Positions 1 to 8,365 of a DNA stretch of 27,784 bases are shown here, in pieces (the first letter of the stretch is position 1; every line of letters starts with the position of its first letter). The notes beneath the pieces are model-generated. The model was not told the DNA's origin, did no database searches, and worked only from the letters and a program-made list of their open reading frames with translations. The position numbers and the translations under genes are program-made. The stretch covers positions 1-27,784 of the forward strand of contig JAPXLN010000018.1 of the NCBI GenBank assembly GCA_033809515.1, written 5' to 3'. The stretch is from JAPXLN01 sp033809515. Lineage in GTDB: Bacteria > Bacillota > Sulfobacillia > Fermentithermobacillales > Fermentithermobacillaceae.

Positions 1-1152
1 CACATCTATGAGCTTCCCGCCTGCAAGGGCCAGGCTCCCTTCTACGGCATGCTCAAGTTCCCGTACGTTGCCCGGCCAATCGTAGACCAAAAAGGCCGAC
101 ATTACCTGGCCCGACAACGATGCGGTCCTGCTTCTCGAGGAATGTTTCTTCATAAAATGCTCACACAAAAGGGGAATGTCTTCCTTGCGCTGTCGCAGGG
201 GAGGCAATCCTATTTCCACTACCGAAAGCCTGTAGTACAGGTCAGGCCTCAGGACCCCAATGCTCACCGCTTGCCTGGGGGGAAGGCTGGTAGATGCCAC
301 AATCCTTACGTCAACAGGTATTTCCTTTGCATGGCCCAGCCTGCGGACTCTTTTGTCCTGTATGACCCGGAGAAGCTTGGCCTGAAGGGCCGGAGGCATG
401 GAGTCAACTTCGTCCAGGTAAAGAGTGCCCCCTGAGGCCAGCTCCAAGAGGCCCGGGCGGTCCACAGACCCGGTAAAACCGCCTTTGGCCGTGCCAAAGA
501 CTAACCCTTCCAGCAAGCTCTCAGGAAGAGCTGCGCAATTCTGAGGAACAAAGGGTCCCGCGCATCTGCGAGAAGCTGAGTGTATGGACTGCACCGCCAG
601 TTCCTTCCCGGTTCCCGTTTCGCCCCATACCATGACGTTTGACTCAGTGCCGCCAACTTGAAGGATTCTGTCCTTTATGTCTTTCATAAGGATTGATTCG
701 CCTACTATGTCGTCTACGGTATAAAGCCGCCTTGTTCCGGTCTTCTTGATTTCACGCCTCAGGTCTACCCTCAGGTCTACCATGTTTTCTGCCATCTCTT
801 TGATCCTGGTGATGTCGGTGGACACTTCGCAGGCCCCGGTCACCTTCCCATTGACGACTATGGGGTATGTAGAGTTAAGAGTGGTGATACTCTTGCCTTT
901 GTAGTTGGTGAAGGTCTGCTGCTTTACAAGCTCTCCGCGGCCGGTCTTGAGTACCCTCAAGAGCGTGCTCGAATCCTCATCCAACGAGGGAAAAACCTCA
1001 AGGAGCGGGCGGCCTATTACTTCCTCAGGCGCAAGGCCGTCAATAGCTGACGCCGCCTTGTTGTAAATAACAGTGATACCATGTTTGTCTACTGCGTGAA
1101 CCCCTTGATCAACAGCATCCAGTATGGCAACGAGGGTTCTTAAGCTTTCCAT
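1..1152 (-). CDS. PAS-domain sigma-54-dependent transcriptional activator (RocR-like), truncated by window edge
   Basis: The frame is open from an ATG at 1152 to the window edge, giving 384 residues without a stop, so the C-terminal helix-turn-helix is missing. Residues about 5-115 look like a PAS sensor domain (N-K-A-A-S-A-I-D-G-L type). Residues about 145-375 are an AAA+ sigma-54 interaction domain: Walker A GETGTGKE (177-184), sigma-54 contact loop GGFTGS (224-229, in place of GAFTGA), Walker B GGTLYLDE (241-248), arginine-finger region LRPDLYYRLS (301-310) and WPGNVREL (359-366). Such proteins hydrolyse ATP to open promoters bound by sigma-54 polymerase. The PAS domain implies response to a small ligand, which I cannot name. 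The SD GAAAGGCGG precedes the start. It lies 89 nt downstream of argS, and two tandem palindromes in that gap may be its operators. RocR-type kinship is inferred from the GTxKGxFTGxVDRPGL style of the loop. Confidence 0.93.
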   Translation of the reverse strand, partial: MESLRTLVAILDAVDQGVHAVDKHGITVIYNKAASAIDGLAPEEVIGRPLLEVFPSLDEDSSTLLRVLKTGRGELVKQQTFTNYKGKSITTLNSTYPIVVNGKVTGACEVSTDITRIKEMAENMVDLRVDLRREIKKTGTRRLYTVDDIVGESILMKDIKDRILQVGGTESNVMVWGETGTGKELAVQSIHSASRRCAGPFVPQNCAALPESLLEGLVFGTAKGGFTGSVDRPGLLELASGGTLYLDEVDSMPPALQAKLLRVIQDKRVRRLGHAKEIPVDVRIVASTSLPPRQAVSIGVLRPDLYYRLSVVEIGLPPLRQRKEDIPLLCEHFMKKHSSRSRTASLSGQVMSAFLVYDWPGNVRELEHAVEGSLALAGGKLIDV

Positions 1153-1175
1153 AGAAAAATCCGCCTTTCAGAAAA

Positions 1176-1216
1176 CTGCTGCCGAACATCCGGCACTGCT
1201 GCAGAATATTCGGCAG
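1176..1216. promoter_or_regulatory. Two tandem 16-bp palindromes (candidate activator/operator sites)
   Basis: Positions 1176-1195 and 1196-1215 are adjacent 20-bp direct repeats matching at 17 of 20 bases. Each contains an imperfect palindrome, TGCCGAACATCCGGCA (1180-1195) and TGCAGAATATTCGGCA (1200-1215). Together they suggest a perfect palindromic consensus TGCCGAATATTCGGCA. The centres are 20 bp apart, about two helical turns, as expected for two dimers on one DNA face. They sit in the only gap between argS and the activator gene, so autoregulation is the simplest idea. The hairpin formed by the first copy is followed by TTTT on the minus strand, so a weak argS terminator is an alternative reading. 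Confidence 0.6.
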
Positions 1217-1241
1217 AGCTTCCAGCTTATCCTTCAGCGGA

Positions 1242-2945
1242 TTACATGATCTCCGGGGCCGATACCCCTGCCAGTTTGAGTCCGTTGGCCAGGACTATCT
1301 GGGTTAGGCGCGACAGGTATAACCGTGCGCCGCACAGCTTATTGTCGTCAGACAGCACCCGGCACCTTGTGTAGAAAGCGTGAAACGCAGACGCAACGTC
1401 CATCATGTACTTTATGAGCCGGTTTGGCTCACGGGCTGCGGCAATCTCATAGACCTGATCGGGAAACGATGCAAGGAGCTTCATGAGAGCCAGTTCAGAC
1501 TGGTCTTTCAACAGGCTGAACTTTATCTCATTAGGGCCGACGGGGCCTGCATAACCCTCCTCACGAGCTTGTCTGAATATACTGGCTATCCTGGCATGGG
1601 CATACTGCACGTAGAACACAGGGTTCTCGCTTGACTGGAGACGTGCCAGGTCCATGTCAAAATCAAGATGGCTTTCGGGCGAACGCATGAGGAAAAAGAA
1701 CCTGGCTGCATCCTTGCCTACTTCCTCCAGAAGCTCGTCCATGGAGATAAACTCCCCGCCTCGCTTGGACATCTTGACCAATTCCTTGCCTCTGCAAAGA
1801 CGCACAGTCTGAACAATTAGAACCTCAAGGCAATCCCGGGGAAAGCCTAACCCCTGAAGGCCTGCGGCCAGTCTGTCCACATAGCCGTGATGGTCAGGTC
1901 CCAATATGTCTATCATGAGGTCAAACCCGCGTTCCATTTTGTGCTTGTGGTAAGCAAGGTCCGGCACTATATATGTAGTGCTTGAGCCCGGGTCTGACTT
2001 AACGAGCACCCGATCTTTGTCGTCTCCGAATTCGGTGGACTTGAACCAGACAGCTCCGTCTCTTTCGTAGGTAAGCCCCTTTTCCCTCAGAATCTCAATG
2101 ACCTGGGTATGAGCTCCTGCCTCGCGCAAAGATTTCTCGGAGAACCAGATATCGTACTCTAAGCCGTAATCGGAAAGGGTTCTTTTCTGCCAGGCTACCA
2201 TCTTGCTTACTGCCCAATCTCTCAAGAAGGCATGCCTTTCTTCAGCCCCCATGTCCAGGAGCGATCTGCCCTTGTCTTCCACCAGGGAGCGGGCAAGGTC
2301 CTTCAGGTATTCCCCCCGGTACCCATTCTCGGGAAAATGAAATTCCTGCCCAAGAGTTTCCCGGTACCTGGCCTCCAGAGAGTCAGCCAGGACCGATACC
2401 TGGCGTCCGGCGTCGTTAACATAGAACTCCCTGGACACCTGGCAACCTGCCATCTCGAGCATGGAGGCAAGACAATCGCCTACCGCAGCAGCCCTGGCAT
2501 TGACCACATTCAGCGGGCCCGTAGGGTTGGCGCTGACGAATTCCAGAAGAACCCTCTTGCCGTTGTAATGGGAAGTCCTGCCATAAACCGGACCATCTGT
2601 CCATATCCTTGCCATGGCCTTTTCAAGCCACGACGTATCAAGGAAAAAGTTAAGGAAACCAGGGCCTGCTATGTCAATCCTGACTATGTGGGAATCGTCT
2701 ATGCGAAGATGCTTAACAATGATCCCTGCCACGCTCCGGCCGTCAGACTTGATCTCGCTGGCTATAGACATGGCAACCCCTGTAGCGAAGTCACCTTGCT
2801 CCGGCCTGGGCGGAATATCCAGTCTGATATCGGGATCTACATACGCAGGAAGATCCCCCTTCTCCTTGGCCTTCTCAACCGCCTGCAGCAACCGTGCAAT
2901 AATGTCATTTTTTACTTCGCCTACAACGCTAAAGGCGACGTCCAC
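1242..2945 (-). CDS. argS: Arginyl-tRNA synthetase
   Basis: This class I aminoacyl-tRNA synthetase charges tRNA-Arg with arginine in the cytoplasm. The 567 residues fit the family length. The N-terminal Add-1-like domain (about 1-110) is followed by the catalytic core: SANPTGPL then NVVNARAAAVGD (146-157) where most homologues have HxGH, a tRNA/Arg-binding stretch FYVNDAGRQ (174-182), and KMSKR (391-395). The C-terminal DALR anticodon-binding domain starts near YVQYAHARI. The start is a GTG at 2945 with AAAGGAG ten bases upstream. It follows speB by 30 nt and is probably co-transcribed with speE-speB. The missing HIGH histidines are odd, but I recall this NVVNAR form in other Firmicutes, so it is probably a lineage variant and not a dead enzyme. 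Confidence 0.97.
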   Translation of the reverse strand: MDVAFSVVGEVKNDIIARLLQAVEKAKEKGDLPAYVDPDIRLDIPPRPEQGDFATGVAMSIASEIKSDGRSVAGIIVKHLRIDDSHIVRIDIAGPGFLNFFLDTSWLEKAMARIWTDGPVYGRTSHYNGKRVLLEFVSANPTGPLNVVNARAAAVGDCLASMLEMAGCQVSREFYVNDAGRQVSVLADSLEARYRETLGQEFHFPENGYRGEYLKDLARSLVEDKGRSLLDMGAEERHAFLRDWAVSKMVAWQKRTLSDYGLEYDIWFSEKSLREAGAHTQVIEILREKGLTYERDGAVWFKSTEFGDDKDRVLVKSDPGSSTTYIVPDLAYHKHKMERGFDLMIDILGPDHHGYVDRLAAGLQGLGFPRDCLEVLIVQTVRLCRGKELVKMSKRGGEFISMDELLEEVGKDAARFFFLMRSPESHLDFDMDLARLQSSENPVFYVQYAHARIASIFRQAREEGYAGPVGPNEIKFSLLKDQSELALMKLLASFPDQVYEIAAAREPNRLIKYMMDVASAFHAFYTRCRVLSDDNKLCGARLYLSRLTQIVLANGLKLAGVSAPEIM

Positions 2946-2975
2946 AAGGATGCATCTCCTTTCAAGAATGTCCCC

Positions 2976-3881
2976 TCAAGTTAGGTTGCCTCCACCTGCA
3001 TGAGTAGCTTCATCCGGCGACAAAAGAAGCAAGCACTCTCTGACAATGGCAGCTGCAAGCAATCCCGTTTGGCCCGTGGAGTCGTAGGCAGGAGCTACTT
3101 CAACCAGATCTGCGCCTACCACGTTCCGTCCTCTGAGAAAACTCACAGCATCCAGAATTTCCTGAGAGGTGATGCCGCCGGGTTCGGGTACGCCTGTACC
3201 AGGCGCAAAGGCAGGATCCACTACGTCAATGTCAATGGAGAGGTAGATGGGACGGTCTTCTATCTCTGACATTACCGACCGCAGGGGTTCAAGCACTCTG
3301 TAAAAGTGAATCTCTGTCTTACCCTGAGCTTCTTCCAGTTCGATCCTGTCTGCGGATCGAATTCCAAACTGATATATGCGACCGGGACCCAGAATCTCTG
3401 CGACTCTCCTCATGACTGAAGCGTGGGACCATTTTGTTCCCGTGTATTCAGTTCGGAGGTCAGCGTGAGCATCCATTTGGATGACCACAAGTTCAGGATA
3501 GGCCTCAGCCATTGATTGCACCAGGGCATACGTTAGGAGGTGTTCGCCTCCAAGGGCCATGAACTTCCGTCCATCGGCCAGGAAACTCTTTGAAGCTTCA
3601 CGGATCACGGAAAGGGCATCTTCAACATTGCCCATTGGAAGGACAAGGTCCCCGGCGTCATAGTACTTCTCAGGTACGAGACTTCTCTGTTGTCTCAGGG
3701 AGTAGTCTTCCAACGCATGTGAAGCTTCTCTGATAGAAGACGGTCCAAACCGGGTTCCCGGACGAAAGGAAGTAGTCTCATCCAGGGGAACGCCAAACAC
3801 GACAATGGGACCATCCTCGCCTGCACCCGCCCAGAGCAGATTGCCCATTCGAGCCCAGTCTGACCGGCGAAGCAGAGACAA
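2976..3881 (-). CDS. speB: Agmatinase (ureohydrolase family)
   Basis: The product is a Mn-dependent ureohydrolase expected to split agmatine into putrescine and urea. Metal-ligand motifs are GGEH (111-114 from the chosen start), DAHAD (137-141) and DIDVVDP (217-223), with the VPEPGG loop after it. The open frame runs up to 3971, but that would overlap speE by 89 nt. I chose TTG at 3881: GGAGG lies eight bases before it and it begins one base after the speE stop, giving 301 residues, close to the usual 290-310. Tight speE-speB spacing implies translational coupling. Putrescine made here is the substrate of SpeE. No arginine decarboxylase is in the window. Arginase or another ureohydrolase cannot be excluded from motifs alone, but the pairing with speE favours agmatinase. 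Confidence 0.92.
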   Translation of the reverse strand: MSLLRRSDWARMGNLLWAGAGEDGPIVVFGVPLDETTSFRPGTRFGPSSIREASHALEDYSLRQQRSLVPEKYYDAGDLVLPMGNVEDALSVIREASKSFLADGRKFMALGGEHLLTYALVQSMAEAYPELVVIQMDAHADLRTEYTGTKWSHASVMRRVAEILGPGRIYQFGIRSADRIELEEAQGKTEIHFYRVLEPLRSVMSEIEDRPIYLSIDIDVVDPAFAPGTGVPEPGGITSQEILDAVSFLRGRNVVGADLVEVAPAYDSTGQTGLLAAAIVRECLLLLSPDEATHAGGGNLT

Positions 3882-3882
3882 A

Positions 3883-4749
3883 TCAGTTTCCTCCGGACTC
3901 TTGCGTGCAGAGGCTGGATGAGACCGAAATCTTCTTCTCCATTTCGGGTCCCAGGTCAAAAGCGCGTGCATGAATGGCAGGCGTGTAATATCGAAGCCCC
4001 CACGAAGGATCTGGCTTCCTTACAGGCACCTTTGGATCAGGGCCCAGGGAACCGCACGTGAATCCCCACCATCCGCCAGGGTAGCTGGGAACAGGCGCAG
4101 TGTACACTCCCACCACCGGGAATACCCTGGCTATGCGGCCTGCTATCTTTCGTACTATGGGAGCTTCTGTGACGGGGCTTTCGGTTTGAGCTGCTATAAT
4201 GCCGCCTTCCCGTAGAGCGCTCCGGACGTTCCGGTAAAAGTCTTCTTCAAACAGAACCTCGCCGGGGCCAACCGGGTCAGTTGAATCGATTATAATGGCA
4301 TCGTACTCGGCCCTGGTCTTGGCCACATGGTCCATGCCATCTCCGATTATCAGATTTGTCCTGGGATCGCTGAACCCCGAACTCCAGGCGGGCAGGTACT
4401 TCCTTGCAGCTTCCACAACTTCGCCGTCTATGTCCACCATGGTCGCCTGTTTGACGCATGGATGGCGCAGAACCTCCCGGAGAGACCCACCGTCGCCGCC
4501 GCCTATGATCAACACCTTCTCAGGATTAGGATGGCTGAAAAGAGGAACGTGAACTATGCTTTCGTGGTATAGGTACTCGTCCTTCTCGGTGGTCTGTATG
4601 GCGTTGTCCAGAACCATCATCCTGCCATACTGAAGGGTATCGTAAATGGCAAGAGTCTGGTATTTTGTTTTCGTGTCGTAGACCACAGCCTCAACTCGCA
4701 CGGAGATCCTCAAACCGGGCAACCATTCTTCGGTGAACCAAAGTTCCAT
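3883..4749 (-). CDS. speE: Polyamine aminopropyltransferase (spermidine synthase)
   Basis: The enzyme transfers an aminopropyl group from decarboxylated S-adenosylmethionine to putrescine, giving spermidine. Visible hallmarks are YHE (near residue 61), the nucleotide-binding GGGDGGSLREV (83-93), the acidic MVDID strand end, and catalytic DSTDPVGP (155-162); YYTPAIHARAF marks the C-terminal region. From the ATG at 4749 the protein is 288 residues, the usual size. That start has GGAGG seven bases upstream, whereas the longer frame beginning at 4791 lacks a good site and starts only a few bases after the predicted transcription start. It is the first gene of speE-speB-argS. The C-terminal tail overlaps the longest speB frame, resolved by the TTG start of speB. 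Confidence 0.96.
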   Translation of the reverse strand: MELWFTEEWLPGLRISVRVEAVVYDTKTKYQTLAIYDTLQYGRMMVLDNAIQTTEKDEYLYHESIVHVPLFSHPNPEKVLIIGGGDGGSLREVLRHPCVKQATMVDIDGEVVEAARKYLPAWSSGFSDPRTNLIIGDGMDHVAKTRAEYDAIIIDSTDPVGPGEVLFEEDFYRNVRSALREGGIIAAQTESPVTEAPIVRKIAGRIARVFPVVGVYTAPVPSYPGGWWGFTCGSLGPDPKVPVRKPDPSWGLRYYTPAIHARAFDLGPEMEKKISVSSSLCTQESGGN

Positions 4750-4794
4750 TGTACTGCCTCCGAAAGACATATTTTCCAGTTCAACGTACACCGA

Positions 4795-4822
4795 ATTATA
4801 TCAGATATGGGTATTGGACAAA
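4795..4822 (-). promoter_or_regulatory. Predicted sigma-A-type promoter of speE-speB-argS
   Basis: On the minus strand the -35 element TTTGTC (4817-4822) is separated by 16 bp from a perfect -10 TATAAT (4795-4800). Transcription would start near 4788, leaving a leader of about 40 nt before the speE ATG at 4749. This is a sequence match only. Confidence 0.6.
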
Positions 4823-4895
4823 ACATAGACGACAAAGTGGTAGACTTGGATGTTAGAGATCCGGTCGACACCGAGGGAGCAAAGCTTAGGACCAG

Positions 4896-7061
4896 ATGAA
4901 GAGCATTCAGCCAAGGCACACTGTGCGCCGAAAGGATGTATTGGTTACGGCCGCCAAATGGACCGTCCTGGCAGGTCTGGCCGCCGTCATCCTGTTCTTC
5001 GGGCTTGTACTCTTCCTTCCGTTGCCCCAGAACACCGTGCCCCAGGCCACCCAAGTGTTTGACATAAAGGGAAGACCTGTTTCGTCTTTGTTTGTGGAAA
5101 ACCGCATTGTGGTACCTTCCGGTGACATTCCCCATGCACTGAAAGATGCTACTGTAGCTATAGAGGACAAGCGTTTCTACAGTCACCACGGGGTAGACTT
5201 CGGTTCTCTGGCAAGAGCTCTGGTCAAGAACATTAAGGCTCGCAGGGTGGTGGAAGGCGGAAGCACAATTACCCAGCAGCTTGCTAAGAACCTGTTCCTG
5301 TCACATGAAAGGACCATCCAGCGCAAGCTCATGGAACTGGTGTACACGCTCAAACTCGAGATGAGATACGACAAGGACGAGATACTGTCCATGTACCTGA
5401 ATCAGATATATCTTGGACACGGAAGCTACGGGTGTGAGGTTGCGTCCAGAACGTATTTCGGGAAAGGCGTCAAGGACCTGTCGTTGCCTGAGTCTGCTCT
5501 TCTTGCCGGCGTCATACGCCTTCCTGAGTATTACTCTCCCTACTATGACGAGCAGCGCAGCATTGATCGACGCAATCTGGTGCTTCAGTTTATGGTCGAA
5601 CAGGGACATATTTCAGAAGAGCAAAGAGAGACCGCCCGGGCTCAACAGGTGGAACTTGCGGGCCTTACTGAAAGCGAGGCCCCTTACTTCATCTCATATG
5701 TCATCTCTCAGATACGGTCCAGACACCCCGAAGTCGGCTCCGACATCTATCGCGGCGGCTTTACCATATATACTACCCTTGACCTGGATGTTCAGCGTGC
5801 AGCAGAAGAAGCGTTCGACGCCTACATGCTCAAAGGAACCAGGGATGCCTCCGGAGTGACCCAGCCTCAGGGCGCCCTTGTGGCCATAGAACCTGATACG
5901 GGCTTCGTAAAGGCAATGGTAGGAGGACGGGACTGGAACGAGACTCAGCTAAACCGCGCAGTCCAAGTGGCCAGGCAACCTGGGTCCGCCTTTAAGATAT
6001 TCCTGTATGCAGCGGTAATAGATGGGGGACATCCGGTTACGCAGACCATGATGTGCGAACCTGTCTCATTTCCGGGAGCTACCAGAGACAGCCCTTACAT
6101 ACCCGTGGATTTCGGAAGGCATTCCTACCACTACGCACCTTTGGACATACGCCAGGCCGTAGCTATTTCCGACAATGTGGTAGCTGCAAAATGGGCCGCA
6201 GAAATCGGACCTGATACCATCATCGAGTATGCCCGAAAGCTGGGAATACAGACGCCCCTTGAAAGCAGCATTCCCCTGGCTTTGGGAACCTCGGAGGTGA
6301 TCCCTCTGGAGATGGCCGTGGCCGCAGCCACGCTGTCAGCAGGCGGCCTTCGTCCTGAGCCCCTGTCTATACTCAAACTGGTAGACGCCAAAGGCCGCGT
6401 CATAGAGGAAAACAAGGTGGTCAGAACACAAGTTCTTAACCCTGGAACAGCTTACGTGCTGACCAGCGTGCTCAGATCCGTCCTTGCCCCTTACGGCACA
6501 GGCGACGGCCTTCAGGGGTTTCTCGGGGGCAGGCCTGCCGCAGGAAAAACGGGGACCACCGACAACCAGTTAGAGGGTTGGTTCGTCGGGTACACACGGG
6601 AACTGGCCTGCGCAGTGTACGTTGGACATGACAATCGTGACAAATCCCTTCCGGCAACAGGAGCTGCGGTCGCGGGGCCTATCTGGGCATCTTTCATGGG
6701 AAAGGCCCTTCGAAACGTACCCTTCCGGGAATGGGAAGCTCCTGCCGACGTAGGATGGGCTGAGGTATGCGACGATACAGGTAAGCTGGCCGGCATTTTC
6801 TGTCCCAGCACACATTACGAAGTGTTCCTGAAATGGGCCATGCCTGAAAGGGAAACCCGGAATCACCTGCTTGAGAGCTTGTTTCCCCATCTACGTCCGG
6901 GAAACCAGGAGCCTGCTGACGTACCCGTGGAGGCACGGCCGGTGCCTGTAATACGCGCTCAAGAAGCGCCCCATGCCGGCCGGAGGGCCTTTGAGATGCC
7001 GGTCGAAGAGCCCGGCGAACCCTCCGGCGAACATGACAGCCCATCCCAAAAACCGGGCTGA
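4896..7061 (+). CDS. Class A (bifunctional) penicillin-binding protein, PBP1A family
   Basis: A membrane-anchored peptidoglycan synthase that polymerises lipid II and cross-links stem peptides outside the cell. A short cytoplasmic basic tail is followed by one transmembrane helix (about 20-43). The GT51 glycosyltransferase domain shows EDKRFYSHHG (90-99) and GGSTITQQLAKN (121-132). The transpeptidase has SAFK with the active serine at 364, SDN (425-427) and KTG (551-553). The last 40 residues are rich in Pro, Glu and Gly, a typical disordered tail. At 721 residues the length is normal. The ATG at 4896 has a modest AGGA upstream. It is divergent from speE and convergent with the HtrA gene, only 16 bp separating the two stops, and neither side shows a clear terminator. 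Confidence 0.96.
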   Translation: MKSIQPRHTVRRKDVLVTAAKWTVLAGLAAVILFFGLVLFLPLPQNTVPQATQVFDIKGRPVSSLFVENRIVVPSGDIPHALKDATVAIEDKRFYSHHGVDFGSLARALVKNIKARRVVEGGSTITQQLAKNLFLSHERTIQRKLMELVYTLKLEMRYDKDEILSMYLNQIYLGHGSYGCEVASRTYFGKGVKDLSLPESALLAGVIRLPEYYSPYYDEQRSIDRRNLVLQFMVEQGHISEEQRETARAQQVELAGLTESEAPYFISYVISQIRSRHPEVGSDIYRGGFTIYTTLDLDVQRAAEEAFDAYMLKGTRDASGVTQPQGALVAIEPDTGFVKAMVGGRDWNETQLNRAVQVARQPGSAFKIFLYAAVIDGGHPVTQTMMCEPVSFPGATRDSPYIPVDFGRHSYHYAPLDIRQAVAISDNVVAAKWAAEIGPDTIIEYARKLGIQTPLESSIPLALGTSEVIPLEMAVAAATLSAGGLRPEPLSILKLVDAKGRVIEENKVVRTQVLNPGTAYVLTSVLRSVLAPYGTGDGLQGFLGGRPAAGKTGTTDNQLEGWFVGYTRELACAVYVGHDNRDKSLPATGAAVAGPIWASFMGKALRNVPFREWEAPADVGWAEVCDDTGKLAGIFCPSTHYEVFLKWAMPERETRNHLLESLFPHLRPGNQEPADVPVEARPVPVIRAQEAPHAGRRAFEMPVEEPGEPSGEHDSPSQKPG

Positions 7062-7077
7062 AGCTCGCCCATCTGAA

Positions 7078-8241
7078 TCAATCGGGAGCTTCTGTCAGGA
7101 CTATCTTGACAGTCATCTCCTTGCTGCCTCGCAGCACTTTGAGCATGACTTCCTCGCCTGGCGACTTCTCGCGCAGCAAAGCCTGAAAAGTCCCGACCTG
7201 ACTAACCTGTGTTCCGTTGAACTCCAGTATGATGTCACCTTTCTGCATCCCCGCCTTAGCTGCGGGTCCTCCCTGGACAGTGCGGGATACGTAAAGTCCC
7301 TGGTCAATCTTAATGTCATAGCCCCACGCCGTGGCAATTCTCTTGTCAATCAGTTCTACACCTACGAATGCCCTTCGCACCCTGCCGGTTGCTATTATCT
7401 CCTGGGCAATGCGCTTAACCTGATTCGAAGGAATGGCAAACCCCATGCCTTCCACAGCATCAACGTTTATCTTGGCCGAGTTCAGTCCGATGACTTCCCC
7501 TTTGGCGTTCACAAGCGGACCGCCGCTGTTACCCGGGTTTATCCCTGCATCAGTCTGAATAAGTCTCAGGTAGAAATCGCCTACTACCAAGAATCTGTCC
7601 AAACCGGAGACCACACCCTGGGTTACGGTTCTCTCAAAATCCAGGCCCAATGGGTTGCCGATAGCAACGGCCAGCTGGCCCAGACGCAAAGCATCCGAGT
7701 CCCCGAAAGTCCCTACAGGAAGCGCGGTTGCATCAACCTTGATGACAGCCAGGTCAGTTGACGGATCAGTACCTATAGTCTTGGCGTCCATGGTCCTTCC
7801 GTCAGACAGCAAAACCGCCAAACCCTTGGAGTTTTGCACCACATGGTTGTTGGTCACTATATATCCGTCGGATGTTATTACCAGCCCTGACCCTGAAGTT
7901 TCGCGCTGCAACTGTCTGCCGAAGATGTCATAGGCAACCGTCTTATTGACAATTCCAACTACTGCCGGCCTTACCTTGTCAGCGACATAAACTACGCTGT
8001 CCCATGGATCCCCTGAAGGAACCCATGCATCTGCTTGCGGAGCCGGGGAACTTCCCCCCGTTGGGGTCTTTCCGGGTTCCCCGACGGTTGCCAGCGGCAG
8101 AGAACCCATCCTATTGATCAGCACTTGTGGAGCAATTCCGATCACCAGAAACCCGCCGATGATGGCACCCACGAGGCCGACCAGCAGATAAGACCAGAGG
8201 CTCGAACGTCGCTGTTCTGTGTGCGGCATCATGTTTTCCAC
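7078..8241 (-). CDS. HtrA/DegP-type membrane serine protease with PDZ domain
   Basis: A trypsin-fold quality-control protease tethered outside the membrane. Counted from the chosen start, a signal-anchor helix spans about 15-38, then a flexible Pro/Gly/Ser linker, then the protease with catalytic His in TNNHVV (133), Asp in STDLAVIKVD (163) and Ser in GNSGGPL (239). A single PDZ domain fills about 290-385 and probably reads substrate C-termini. I chose GTG at 8241 because GGGAGG lies eight bases upstream; ATG codons at 8232 and 8229 preceded by AAGGTGG are nearly as good, and the longest frame from 8262 has only a weak site. 388 residues is normal for Firmicutes HtrA proteins. Its own promoter is likely (see 8315-8343). 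Confidence 0.94.
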   Translation of the reverse strand: MENMMPHTEQRRSSLWSYLLVGLVGAIIGGFLVIGIAPQVLINRMGSLPLATVGEPGKTPTGGSSPAPQADAWVPSGDPWDSVVYVADKVRPAVVGIVNKTVAYDIFGRQLQRETSGSGLVITSDGYIVTNNHVVQNSKGLAVLLSDGRTMDAKTIGTDPSTDLAVIKVDATALPVGTFGDSDALRLGQLAVAIGNPLGLDFERTVTQGVVSGLDRFLVVGDFYLRLIQTDAGINPGNSGGPLVNAKGEVIGLNSAKINVDAVEGMGFAIPSNQVKRIAQEIIATGRVRRAFVGVELIDKRIATAWGYDIKIDQGLYVSRTVQGGPAAKAGMQKGDIILEFNGTQVSQVGTFQALLREKSPGEEVMLKVLRGSKEMTVKIVLTEAPD

Positions 8242-8314
8242 CTTCTGTGCCTCCCAAAGCATTTATCCTTGCGGCCGCCAATACATATGCATACCGCAAA
8301 ACTCTGTCCAGGAT

Positions 8315-8343
8315 ATTATACACATCGAACAATCGCCCAGAAA
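8315..8343 (-). promoter_or_regulatory. Possible promoter of the HtrA gene
   Basis: The minus strand shows a perfect -10 TATAAT (8315-8320) with a poor -35 TTTCTG (8338-8343) at 17 bp spacing, in the 124-bp gap after murA. A weak -35 could mean an activator or an alternative sigma factor. Sequence match only. Confidence 0.4.
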
Positions 8344-8365
8344 TGGGTCCCTGCGCTATGGAGGA

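Noticed and set aside
2232..2984. 250-codon plus-strand open frame opposite argS
   Set aside because: It is antisense to a clear argS with conserved motifs, has no recognisable domain and no ribosome site.
6973..7761. 262-codon plus-strand open frame overlapping the end of the PBP gene and opposite the HtrA gene
   Set aside because: The minus strand encodes an intact protease with catalytic triad and PDZ domain; the plus frame has no family-like sequence.
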